Shown: piece after piece, positions 53,099 to 61,420 of the stretch
How the letters are laid out: each line of letters starts with the position of its first letter
How positions within the stretch are numbered: position 1 is the stretch's first letter
Assembly: GCA_964408805.1 (NCBI GenBank)
Contig: CAYPAV010000001.1
Location: forward strand, 310,001-374,000
DNA length: 64,000 nucleotides
From: CAYPAV01 sp964408805
Lineage (GTDB): Bacteria; Pseudomonadota; Alphaproteobacteria; UBA8366
Direction: 5' to 3'
Notes under the pieces: model-generated
Database searches by the model: none
Told to the model about the DNA's origin: nothing
The model's input: only the letters and a program-made list of their open reading frames with translations
Translations under genes and position numbers: made by a program

Positions 53099-53994
53099 AG
53101 CGCCACGTCTTTCCGAAGCCCCAAGATCCAGGCTTCCTCCGTCTCGACAACCTGACGCTCGACCGCATCGAGATCCGGATCGCCCTCGAACAGCGGGGCC
53201 AGAAGACCGTCCGAATCCAGTTCTCCGAAACGACGACCGATAGCCGCGACCTGACCGGCGTCCTTCGGGCGTACCGGCAAATCGCGTGGCGGTACCAGCG
53301 AGGGATAGACCTCCGCGAGTATGACCGACGGGCGGGGATCGTGGATCAACCCGGTCTCGAACGGCCAGATATGGCAGGTCATGGCGAGGCGCGGGTCTCG
53401 CCGGATTTGCCAGAGCCGCGGAATGCCGGTCAGGACCTGGCCGCCGACCGCGCCGACGCCGGCGAGTTTCCAGACCGGCTGGGTCGTTCGCACCCGAAGC
53501 TCGCAGAGCCGGCGTTCGCTGAGATCGCTCGGCCCATGCGGCCGGCGGCCCCGACGGAGAAGAAAGGGCCGACGCTCTTCTCGCGGAAGGCCCCAAAACG
53601 GGAAGGCCTCGCCGCTCAGCTTCTCGTTCATGCGTTCGGCGAGGTCGAACCGATCATTGGTGTTGTCCGCCTCGTCGCGAAGCCAGTCGTCGAGAAAAGA
53701 CCAGGTATTTCGCCAAGGGAGCCCCGCGAGCCCGAGGGCGCGGGCGGTTCCCGCCGGATAACCGAAGGGAAAGTCGAAACCGGCCAGGACCCGCCGGCCC
53801 TTGGCGACGCGCCCTGCGATAAGTTCGATGATCAGCTGGGCGGCCAAGGCGCGGGTCGCGGGATTTTCCAACCGCGCGAGGGTCAGTCCGGTTCGCCGCC
53901 GTTCCGTAAGGCCGATCCAGATGCTGTCGCGGCCGCGCGTCGGCACATTGGCGGCGCTCCAATCAACAATCAGATAGCTGTCAAACAATGGCAT
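53095..53994 (-). CDS. Uncharacterised protein, possibly DUF429/RNase H-like
   Basis: 299 residues. It begins with LFDSYLIVDWSAANVPTRGR, a strand with Asp-Trp-Ser like RNase H-fold DUF429 proteins. RRVLAGFDFPFGYPAGTARA with the FDFPFG motif follows, and later VGGQVLTGIPRL, ILAEVYPSLVPPRDLPVRPK and KDAGQVAAI. The DWSA-then-FDFPFGYP pattern suggests a metal-binding nuclease-like fold, but I know of no assigned function. It is convergent with the ankyrin gene and divergent from cobD. Confidence 0.75.
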   Translation of the reverse strand: MPLFDSYLIVDWSAANVPTRGRDSIWIGLTERRRTGLTLARLENPATRALAAQLIIELIAGRVAKGRRVLAGFDFPFGYPAGTARALGLAGLPWRNTWSFLDDWLRDEADNTNDRFDLAERMNEKLSGEAFPFWGLPREERRPFLLRRGRRPHGPSDLSERRLCELRVRTTQPVWKLAGVGAVGGQVLTGIPRLWQIRRDPRLAMTCHIWPFETGLIHDPRPSVILAEVYPSLVPPRDLPVRPKDAGQVAAIGRRFGELDSDGLLAPLFEGDPDLDAVERQVVETEEAWILGLRKDVAL

Positions 53995-54069
53995 GAGTTT
54001 GTCCGATCAGCGCGTTGACCGGCCGGCCGGCAATTGACCTGATGACGTCGCGGGCCCCATTCTTCGCGA

Positions 54070-55068
54070 ATGCCTCCGTTCTTCGAACATCTTTCCTTCG
54101 ACCAAGACAGGCTCGTGGTCATTCTTCTGGCCTTGCTGATCGAAGCCGTGGTCGGGCGCATGTCCTGGTTCTTTCGCGTGGTGCCGCACCCCGCGCGTCT
54201 TTTCATCGGAATCGCCCGAGGCTTGGAAAGACGTCTCGACCGGGCGCGCCGGGGAGCCGGAGCGGTGCTCGCAAGAGGCGCGATCGTGACCGTCTTCCAG
54301 CTTCTTCTGGCGGCGGGACTCGGTGCGATGTTGACCTCGGTGACCACCGGCTTGGCCACGGGGGGCGGCTGGATAGAGGTCGTGGTGCTGGTGCTTTTCC
54401 TGGCTCAGCGGGGCAGTTACGGCGAGGCCTCGCGGGCGGTTCGGGCGCTCTCTCGCGAGGGGCCGGCCGCTGCGCGCGATGTCGTCTCCGCGTTTCATGA
54501 CGGCAATGCCGCGGGTTTGGACGCTCACGGCATCTGTCGCGCGGCGATCGAGCAGCTGTCGCGCGGCCTCGCGCGATGGGTGGTGGCGCCGGTGTTTTGG
54601 TATTTCCTTCTCGGACTTGTCGGACTGTTGATGTATGTGGCGGTGGCGACGACCGCGCGGGTCATCGCCAAGGGCGACGCGCGCCGCGCGGGGTTCGGCT
54701 ATACCGTGGCGCGGCTGGAGATTCTCTTGACCTGGCTTCCGGCGCGAATTGCCGGGGTCTTCGTGGTGTTCGCGGCGATCTTCACGCCGACCGCCAACCC
54801 CGCGCGGGCGTGGCGGGTGCTGCATCGCCAGGCCCGCGGGGTTTCGACGCCTAGTCTCGGCTGCCCCATGGCGGCGATGGCGGGCGCCCTTGGTCTCGAA
54901 CTCGGCGGCGCCAATGTCGTCGATGGCGAGACGGCGACATGGATTGGCGAGGGCACGCCGCGAGCCGAGATTCGCGACGCCCACCGGGCGCTGATGCTCC
55001 ATGGCTTCGCCTGCGTTCTGCATGGCGTCGTTTTTGCTTGCCTGACGGCGATCAATTTCGCGCTTTGA
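54070..55068 (+). CDS. cobD: Adenosylcobinamide-phosphate synthase (CobD/CbiB family)
   Basis: 332 residues with about four to five membrane spans. The family motif HPARLFIGIARGLERRLDRA sits near residues 41-60. SYGEASRAVRALSREGPAAA and a C-terminal region with LGCPMAAMAGALGLELGG and HRALMLHGFACVLHGVVF also match CbiB. CobD/CbiB joins aminopropanol phosphate to adenosylcobyric acid in B12 assembly. No other cobalamin genes lie next to it and I see no B12 riboswitch in the 75-base upstream gap, so its role here is inferred from the family. Confidence 0.85.
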   Translation: MPPFFEHLSFDQDRLVVILLALLIEAVVGRMSWFFRVVPHPARLFIGIARGLERRLDRARRGAGAVLARGAIVTVFQLLLAAGLGAMLTSVTTGLATGGGWIEVVVLVLFLAQRGSYGEASRAVRALSREGPAAARDVVSAFHDGNAAGLDAHGICRAAIEQLSRGLARWVVAPVFWYFLLGLVGLLMYVAVATTARVIAKGDARRAGFGYTVARLEILLTWLPARIAGVFVVFAAIFTPTANPARAWRVLHRQARGVSTPSLGCPMAAMAGALGLELGGANVVDGETATWIGEGTPRAEIRDAHRALMLHGFACVLHGVVFACLTAINFAL

Positions 55069-55091
55069 GCCGGCGCGTCGGCATCGGAGTC

Positions 55092-55772
55092 CTATCGCGC
55101 CAAGGTCGTGCGAAGGGGATCGGCGTGAGTGTTGCGGAATTTGCCCTGGATGATGACGGATTCGGGTTTCGCATTGAGATCGCCATAATACTCCGTGTTC
55201 CATTCCTCGCGTGGATAGATCACCGCGCCTTCGATGCTGAAACCGGCGAAGACGCCCTGGTTCAAGGAGTAGGTCAGAATATCGGCGCCGAAATTGATCG
55301 TCGTCGCGGCTTCGCCGCCGATCCCAAAGGGACCGATCGCCGCATTGACGTCGGCGCCGAGCTTGACCTTCTGATTGAGGACCGCTGTCAGGCCGCGTTC
55401 GGTCATGATGAGGAGGACCATCTCCGCCGTTTGCGCGCCAATCTGTAGGCCGAAACTTCCCGACCCGAGAAAATAGAACGCCGGGTAGCTCCAGCCGCCG
55501 CTCGATCCCTTGGCCAGCATGACGCCACTGCCACCCTCGGCGCCGATAAAAAAGGCACCCTTGTAGATCGCCGGGAAAACCATCACGCCCTTGGCCCGTT
55601 TCAACAGGGTGGCGACGGTCGGTCCGATCTCGCCGTTTTGAAGCACCTTCTGCACCGTGATGTTGGCTTTTTGAACCAGCTCTTCCTGATCGGAAATAGC
55701 CGCCGCGGGCCGTGCGGCGAAAAGACAGGTAAGGATTACGAGGCCGATGACCCCGCGTGCGTGAAAAAACAT
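55092..55772 (-). CDS. Exported SYLF/YSC84-domain lipid-binding protein
   Basis: 226 residues. ATG 55772 follows GGGAG. A signal peptide (GVIGLVILTCLFAARPAAA) ends near residue 27. A SYLF domain (about 50-225) follows: FPAIYKGAFFIGAEGGSGVM, GWSYPAFYFLGSGSFGLQIG and GADVNAAIGPFGIGGEAATT. SYLF domains bind phosphoinositides or other lipids in eukaryotes; the bacterial periplasmic role is unknown. It is the last of three minus-strand genes with the histidine phosphatase and an unknown membrane protein. Confidence 0.88.
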   Translation of the reverse strand: MFFHARGVIGLVILTCLFAARPAAAISDQEELVQKANITVQKVLQNGEIGPTVATLLKRAKGVMVFPAIYKGAFFIGAEGGSGVMLAKGSSGGWSYPAFYFLGSGSFGLQIGAQTAEMVLLIMTERGLTAVLNQKVKLGADVNAAIGPFGIGGEAATTINFGADILTYSLNQGVFAGFSIEGAVIYPREEWNTEYYGDLNAKPESVIIQGKFRNTHADPLRTTLAR

Positions 55773-55896
55773 GGATCGATCTCCCGGATGAAGAGCCGAT
55801 TGGAACGGTTGATGCCACAATGACACACTATATATTATGCCATATCTCGAATACCGCAGTATATATGGTTTCCCTTGAATATTCGATGCCGCGAGG

Positions 55897-56442
55897 CTAG
55901 GAAATTCGGCGCAGAATTCCCGGTCCCTCGACTTCGCCCGTCACGCCGACCGGGCCGGCCTCTCCGCGCAGAATGAAGTTGAAGATCACCGTCGAGCGGC
56001 CGGCCATGCCAAATGTCGGCAGGGTGACCCGGCCCGACTCGACGACGGGGTCTTCCTCGATATTGGGCTCGGTCTTGAGCGACTCGCCGTAGGCCACGGA
56101 CAAAATATCCACTGTGCCCGGGAACTGGACGGTCACCGGCCGGTGCATGGCGCTTCTGTCGAAGCCCGTCTCGGTCATGTTGAAAATACCGAAACGAATC
56201 AGTTGAATGCTGTCCGTGGCGGTCGAGGCCAGAGCCGTCTCCAATTCGGGGAAGCGCCCGAGCAGATCCGGCTTCGCCTTTTCGAGCGGCGTTGCGACCC
56301 ACTCGTAAGCGAATCCCTGCTCCGGAAGCTTGCGAATGACGCCGGCTTCGGGCCGGCGGCGAAAGACCATCCAGAACAAGCCGGCCAGGACCGCCAGCAT
56401 GAGGATGCCGCCAAGGCTTTGAAGGGAGGCCGGAAGTTCCAT
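55897..56442 (-). CDS. Uncharacterised single-span membrane protein
   Basis: 181 residues. The N-terminal membrane span (about 10-28, LGGILMLAVLAGLFWMVFRR) precedes a soluble part of about 150 residues, Pro/Gly/Val-rich and strand-rich near the C-terminus (STVIFNFILRGEAGPVGVTG). I recognise no domain. It follows the histidine phosphatase gene by 9 bases on the same strand, so it is probably co-transcribed, and precedes the SYLF gene. Confidence 0.75.
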   Translation of the reverse strand: MELPASLQSLGGILMLAVLAGLFWMVFRRRPEAGVIRKLPEQGFAYEWVATPLEKAKPDLLGRFPELETALASTATDSIQLIRFGIFNMTETGFDRSAMHRPVTVQFPGTVDILSVAYGESLKTEPNIEEDPVVESGRVTLPTFGMAGRSTVIFNFILRGEAGPVGVTGEVEGPGILRRIS

Positions 56443-56451
56443 GAGAGAAAC

Positions 56452-57114
56452 CTAACAGTCGGACGCTTCGCCGACTAGGTCGGCGGATTCGCCTTCAAAG
56501 GTTTGGTTAACCCGAACGACTCGCCAAACGCCCCCATCCCCGCCGGTGTCGATATGGTCGAGCCGGGTCAGGGAGAGGTTCTCCAGCGAAAAGGCAAGCG
56601 CCGAATCGGGATCCAATCCGAGCGCGAAGGCAAGTGCCGCGCGGATCGTGCCGCCATGCGATACCGCGACGATATCCCCGCCCGAGAACGCGGCGGTGTG
56701 GCGAATGATCGACGGCACGACGCGGGCCACCACGTCGGCGAAACTTTCACCATTCGGCGCCCGCTCGAAGGCGGGGGCAAGCCAACCGCCATGCGGCAGA
56801 GTGTCCCGAATCTTGGAGAATTCCTCACCCGACAAGCCCTGCCAATCGCCGAAGCTCTGCTCTCGGAGTGCCGGGTCCCGCCCTGTTTGCCGCCAGCTCG
56901 CCCCCGCGGCCGCGAGGGCATCGGCCGTTTCGGTGGCACGGCGGAGATCGCTGGTGACGAGCGCCGCGTTCGCCGGCAGACGTTCGGCCAGGGCCGCGAC
57001 GACCTCGCCCCCTTGCGTCAAGTCGGCGGGCAGGTCGCGTTGGCCGTAAATTCGTCCTTCGTTGACGGTGACCGGCGCATGCCTGATCCACCACCACCGC
57101 GTCTCGTTCGACAT
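56452..57114 (-). CDS. Histidine phosphatase (phosphoglycerate mutase-like)
   Basis: 220 residues. The phosphohistidine motif is RHAP (WWWIRHAPVTVNEGRIYGQR) instead of RHG. It is followed by LVTSDLRRATETADAL and a second catalytic His in IVAVSHGGTIRAALAFAL. Members with RHAP include alpha-ribazole phosphatase-like (CobC) enzymes, but the substrate cannot be set from sequence. Start ATG 57114; the open frame upstream overlaps regB sequence antisense. It is divergent from regB across a 109-base gap. Confidence 0.88.
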   Translation of the reverse strand: MSNETRWWWIRHAPVTVNEGRIYGQRDLPADLTQGGEVVAALAERLPANAALVTSDLRRATETADALAAAGASWRQTGRDPALREQSFGDWQGLSGEEFSKIRDTLPHGGWLAPAFERAPNGESFADVVARVVPSIIRHTAAFSGGDIVAVSHGGTIRAALAFALGLDPDSALAFSLENLSLTRLDHIDTGGDGGVWRVVRVNQTFEGESADLVGEASDC

Positions 57115-57223
57115 TCGTTTGTCCAATCCAATTGGCGGGCGATTATGTGCGTCATTCCGACATCCGAGGCAAGCCATTCGCCCGGGTCTTGCGCCGCCGC
57201 CCGGCGCGTGCTCGCCTTGTCGC

Positions 57224-58525
57224 ATGAGCGACGTGAGGAATGCCAGACAGCCGCCGAGCGTTCCGCTCCGTCTTCGAACCCTTGTGCTCATCCGCTGGGT
57301 TGCGACGGCGGGGCAGCTTGTCACCGTCCTCACGGTGCATTTCGGTTTGCGGTATCCCTTGCCGCTCACCTGGTGTATTGCCGCCATTTCGGTGCTGGCG
57401 CTGTCGAACGTGCTGCTCTCGTTTCGCGATCCGCGCCGGATGCGTCTCGCCGACCGCGACGCGGCTCTCCTGCTCGGGTTCGATCTCGTGCAGTTCGCGG
57501 CCCTGCTTTTTCTCACCGGCGGACTGACCAATCCCTTCGCGATCTTGATTCTGGCACCCGTTCTGGTGTCGGCGACGATCCTGTCTCGGGGTGCCACGAT
57601 CACCTTGACCGGTCTCGCGGTCGCGGTGACCACCGGGCTGGCCTATAACAACTTGCCGCTCCCCTGGGCACCCGATGCATTCGAGCTGCCGTTGATATAT
57701 CTCCTGGGCATTTGGACGGCGCTCTCCGTCGCGTCGGTCTTCATTTCGACCTATGTCTGGTCGGTGGCGGAAGAAGCCCGCCGGATGTCGGAAGCATTGT
57801 CCGAGACCCAAGCCGCCTTGGCGCGCTCGCAGCAGCTCTCGGCATTGGACGGTCTGGCGGCGGCCGCGGCACATGAGCTGGGTTCGCCGCTGGCCACGAT
57901 CGCCGTGGTCGCGAATGAGCTTTCCCGCGAGGTCTCCGTCGACGATCCGATCTCCGAGGATATCGCGTTGCTGCTGAGCCAATCGGAGCAATGCCGTGAA
58001 ATTCTCGCCGACATCGCCGCCCAACCCGCGGATCGGGGCGGCGAGGCCTTCGAATCGCTGCACCTCTCGGCGTTGGTTCGTACCGCCGTTGAAGAGACCG
58101 ATGCGGGCGCGGCGGTGGTCAGGGTACGGGCGGCGCGGGGTGCCGCCGAACCGATGGTCGCGCGCCGGCCGGAAATTCTGCGTGGACTTGGCAACCTGAT
58201 TCAGAATGCCAGGCAATTCGCGCGCCGCGAAGTCAAACTTCGTGTGGTTTGGGACACCACGGAGGCACGAATTTCCATTCGGGACGACGGTCCGGGATTC
58301 TCGGCGGCGGTTCTGGCGGCGATCGGCGAACCCTATATTTCAACCCGCGCTCAAGCCGACGGACATATGGGCCTCGGCATCTTCATCGCGCAGACCCTGT
58401 TGGAGCGATCTGGCGCCACGCTCCGGTTCCGAAATCGCGGCGGCGGCGCGGAGGTTGTCATCTCCTGGCCACAAGGTAGTCTTGAACCAGGGACCGCCGG
58501 ACACAAGTTTCCGGTGGACGAATAG
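57224..58525 (+). CDS. regB: Sensor histidine kinase RegB/PrrB/ActS
   Basis: 433 residues with six predicted N-terminal membrane spans. It carries the RegB hallmark GGLTNPF (99-105), thought to sense quinone. The H-box is AAAAHELGSPLATIAVVANE with His217. A conserved Cys257 in the region QCREIL matches the redox-active Cys of RegB. HATPase motifs are LIQNARQFA and DDGPGFSAAVLAAIGEPYIS. RegB autophosphorylates under reducing conditions and activates RegA. It is followed by regA 26 bases downstream. Confidence 0.95.
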   Translation: MSDVRNARQPPSVPLRLRTLVLIRWVATAGQLVTVLTVHFGLRYPLPLTWCIAAISVLALSNVLLSFRDPRRMRLADRDAALLLGFDLVQFAALLFLTGGLTNPFAILILAPVLVSATILSRGATITLTGLAVAVTTGLAYNNLPLPWAPDAFELPLIYLLGIWTALSVASVFISTYVWSVAEEARRMSEALSETQAALARSQQLSALDGLAAAAAHELGSPLATIAVVANELSREVSVDDPISEDIALLLSQSEQCREILADIAAQPADRGGEAFESLHLSALVRTAVEETDAGAAVVRVRAARGAAEPMVARRPEILRGLGNLIQNARQFARREVKLRVVWDTTEARISIRDDGPGFSAAVLAAIGEPYISTRAQADGHMGLGIFIAQTLLERSGATLRFRNRGGGAEVVISWPQGSLEPGTAGHKFPVDE

Positions 58526-58551
58526 ATGGACTATCGGCGGAGGAGTCACGG

Positions 58552-59106
58552 TTGAGCGAATCCTCAACACCCCCATCGGCGGATCGCAGCCTGCTTATCG
58601 TCGACGACGATGCGCCCTTGCTCAATCGTCTCGCCCGGGCAATGGAAACCCGCGGTTTCACGGTTGCCGCGGCTGCGACCGTCGCCGAAGGGATCGAGCT
58701 GGCATCCGATCATCCGCCGGCCTATGCGGTGATCGACCTCCGTCTCGACGACGGCAACGGTTTCGAGGTGGTGGAAGCGATCCGCCGCGTCCGTCCGGAC
58801 AGCCGCATCGTCATGCTGACCGGATACGGTAACATTGCCACGGCGGTCGCGGCGATCAAGGCGGGTGCGGTCGACTATCTGCCGAAGCCCGCGAATGCCG
58901 ATGACATCACCGCCTCGCTGCTGGAGACTGAACGGCCGCTGCCGGGACCGCCCGAGGATCCGATGTCGGCCGATCGGGTTCGCTGGGAGCACATTCTGCG
59001 CGTTTTCGAACAATGCGGCCGGAACGTCTCGGAGACCGCGCGCCGATTGAAAATGCACCGGCGGACATTGCAGCGAATTCTCAATAAGCACGCGCCGCGC
59101 GGTTAG
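58552..59106 (+). CDS. regA: Response regulator RegA/PrrA/ActR
   Basis: 184 residues. The receiver domain (about 12-125) has phospho-Asp62 (YAVIDLRLDDG) and the conserved Lys in VDYLPKPANADD. The C-terminal Fis-type HTH (about 140-182) reads VSETARRLKMHRRTLQRILN, almost identical in pattern to RegA. The TTG start follows GGAGG at 8 bases. It controls photosynthesis, respiration, nitrogen and carbon genes by redox state in related bacteria. It is the partner of the RegB gene upstream. Confidence 0.96.
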   Translation: MSESSTPPSADRSLLIVDDDAPLLNRLARAMETRGFTVAAAATVAEGIELASDHPPAYAVIDLRLDDGNGFEVVEAIRRVRPDSRIVMLTGYGNIATAVAAIKAGAVDYLPKPANADDITASLLETERPLPGPPEDPMSADRVRWEHILRVFEQCGRNVSETARRLKMHRRTLQRILNKHAPRG

Positions 59107-59131
59107 CCCGTCGTTGAATGTCGAATACGGG

Positions 59132-60445
59132 CTAACGCCCCGCGTTTTCCTGTTCTTCGGATTCCTCAGCCTCGGCGGCATCCTCGATCGCCTGGAATTG
59201 ACGCCGTTCGGGACCGCGCTCGGCACGGCGCCGCGCGTTGTCCTGCAGCACATTGTCGAGATAGCGACCTTGGAACATCGCGACCCCCATATTCTGACCG
59301 AGTCTGATCGCCGCGGGATCGTCGCAGCGGGCGAGGATCACGCGTGACGAGCCCGCTTGCTCCACCAGTTTGTGGATCTTCTCGCGAACTTCGTCGGAGA
59401 CGCCGTCGGAGAGTTCCGGCAGCCAGGCGAGCTTGATCAAATCCGCGCCCAGCGCCTGACGGTCGATCAGCGGCAGGCTCTGATGGGTGACGCCGTCGAT
59501 GCAGATGCGGTAGCCCCGCTCGCGCACGAAATCGCGGGCGAACATGTAGCCGGCGACGTCGGCGAAGATGTCGATCAGTTGAAGCTCGACGACAATGGTG
59601 CCCCGCCCGCCGCTGCGGAGCGAATTGTCGAATTCGTTGAATTCCGGCGACAGCAGCGTGTTGACATTAAGATTGACGCTGAACGAGGAATGCAAATCCC
59701 GGTCGTCGGCCTGGGTGAGAAGCTTCAACACGCGGACATCGAGAGTCTCCGTCAAGTGCTGGAACAGCCAGCGATTGGCGGCGAGTTCGACATCGGGCAG
59801 AACCTGTTGCGCGAGCTCGGCGATCGAGATGAACAGTTCCTTGAAAACAGGCCGCGGCGTATCGCCGGACGCGACGGCGCAGATCGACTGCTACCGATCG
59901 GCGCTCGACAGATCGGCCCGGCCGAGAAATTCGATCAATCGGCCGAGCTGCTCCGGCGAGAGCGGTACCCGCTCGGTCGCGCTGGCTTCGCCTGATTGTT
60001 CCGCCGCCATTTGTAGGCGCCGCAGCCGTTTCTGTTCGTCGTTGTAGAGCTGTTCCGCCAGTTCGAGAAATTTCGGATACTGTCCCTCAAGGCTGTAATA
60101 GGTACAGAAAAGATCGTCGGCGCCGGTGTCCATGGTTTGCGTCAGGGGGTCATCGCCGAAGAGGACCCGAAGGCGGTTCACCGCCTCGTCCATATCGGCG
60201 AGGCTGGTTTCGCGGCAGACGAAGATGATGTCCCCGTTCTGCATCACGAAGGTCTGGCCGTCGAACTGCTTGACGAATTCGTCGAACGTATTCTCGGCGA
60301 TACGCAGATGATGCTCGCGCTTATTCTGAGGTTTCAACTGCGATAGATGGATGTGAACCGCGCGACGGCCCTCGCGATTGCGCTCCAATCGCTGTGCGAA
60401 GTCGAGCAGCAGATACGCTTTACTGGAGGAGGCTTCGCGTTCCAT
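59132..60445 (-). pseudogene. Degenerate GGDEF/EAL-like gene interrupted by an in-frame TAG
   Basis: Two open segments, 59891-60445 and 59132-59890, are in the same frame and are separated by a single TAG at 59891-59893. Segment one (184 aa) looks like a GGDEF-type half in which GGDEF is replaced (MQNGDIIFVC). Segment two resembles an EAL half with the usual motifs altered: NLS is NVN, DDFG is DGVT, and EGVE is absent, though QG is kept. The catalytic residues are therefore missing in both. The codon could be a nonsense mutation, a sequencing error or a read-through site. The role would be nucleotide binding, not synthesis or hydrolysis. Confidence 0.7.
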
Positions 60446-60562
60446 GTGTTCGCCTTATATGTTGCCGGCGCGATGTTCCGCGTCGCCGACCGTCTCGACG
60501 GCGCCGACCACGCTATCCTCAACTATATCAAATCGCGGAAAATATAAAGCCGGCCGGCGACG

Positions 60563-61237
60563 CTAACCGCGGTGAAGCCACCAATTCTTGTCGTTGATCG
60601 AATAGATCGGCCTGTAATGCCGAATCCGGCTGGCATGGACGACCTGCTTGATCTGATTGTCCAGGACGAGCGGCTGTCCGTCGACGAAGACCACCAGGAT
60701 CGCATGCGGCACCTTCAAATTCAGATCCTGCAATACCACGATCCGCAAGTTATGCCGCTTGAAACCTAGATGTAGAAGCGAGACGTATTTGCTGATCGCG
60801 TAGTCCTCGCAATCGCCGTTCTTGTAAAAAAATTGCAACGGCGTCGCCCAATAGTCCTTCTTGCTGTAAATCACCGGATCGACCTTGTAGAGCCACCGGT
60901 TGAGATAGGCATTGACTTGCACCAACTGCTGTTTCGGCGGCAGTTGGGCGATCTGCTTGAGGAATATTCGCCAACGCGCGACGTGGCAGGGATTGGTCTG
61001 CGTCGGTCGGCACACCTTCAATTCGCCGGGCTGCTCCTTGGTGTACCGCGTCAGTACGCCGACCCATTTCTTGAACTTCGTGAGGCGTGACGAGCGAATT
61101 TCCTTGGAGCCGAATATGGAAGGCAGCATCTTCAATTTGGCGGCGTCGGCGTCCGGCACGCCGGAAATCGAAAGCACGATCGCCAGCGCTCCCGCCCAGA
61201 GGCGAACCGAAGTTGGCATTCGCATCAACGCATTCAT
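60563..61237 (-). CDS. LapG-type periplasmic cysteine protease (BTLCP)
   Basis: 224 residues. The signal peptide (VRLWAGALAIVLSISGVPDA) ends near Ala32-33. The transglutaminase-like cysteine protease fold has a catalytic triad that I read as Cys143 (NGDCEDYA), His178 (VPHAILVV) and Asp193 (VLDNQ), matching LapG. LapG cleaves the adhesin LapA when the c-di-GMP receptor LapD releases it. No LapA or LapD gene is visible nearby, but the adjacent gene resembles a degenerate c-di-GMP receptor. Start at ATG 61237, with the AUG-led frame before it less likely. Confidence 0.88.
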   Translation of the reverse strand: MNALMRMPTSVRLWAGALAIVLSISGVPDADAAKLKMLPSIFGSKEIRSSRLTKFKKWVGVLTRYTKEQPGELKVCRPTQTNPCHVARWRIFLKQIAQLPPKQQLVQVNAYLNRWLYKVDPVIYSKKDYWATPLQFFYKNGDCEDYAISKYVSLLHLGFKRHNLRIVVLQDLNLKVPHAILVVFVDGQPLVLDNQIKQVVHASRIRHYRPIYSINDKNWWLHRG

Positions 61238-61291
61238 GATAGCTATCCGCGTTTCGTCAGTGGACCTATAGCATAACAATCCGCCGCGGCG

Positions 61292-61320
61292 CTGTCACAG
61301 CACCACACCTCGTATATAAT
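61292..61320 (+). promoter_or_regulatory. Sigma70-type promoter of the degenerate HD-GYP gene
   Basis: A -35 hexamer CTGTCA (61292-61297), a 17-base spacer and a perfect -10 TATAAT (61315-61320) lie 100 bases before the GTG start of the HD-GYP-like gene. The divergent LapG-type gene starts 55 bases to the left, so this 183-base gap carries promoters in both directions. The -10 and spacing are excellent, the -35 is 4 of 6. Confidence 0.55.
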
Positions 61321-61420
61321 ATGAAAGTGAAAACAGGTACAGTGATGGCGGACACGCGATTTCGTGGGTCTTTGCGGGACAAGGGTTCGGGCCGCACAAC
61401 ACAAGGTTGGAGGATAATCC

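Noticed and set aside
53995..54069. Cobalamin riboswitch before cobD
   Set aside because: The 75-base gap is too short and lacks the conserved B12 box.
54007..55818. 600-codon minus-strand frame across cobD and the SYLF gene
   Set aside because: It is antisense to CobD and in the wrong frame for SYLF; no domain is visible.
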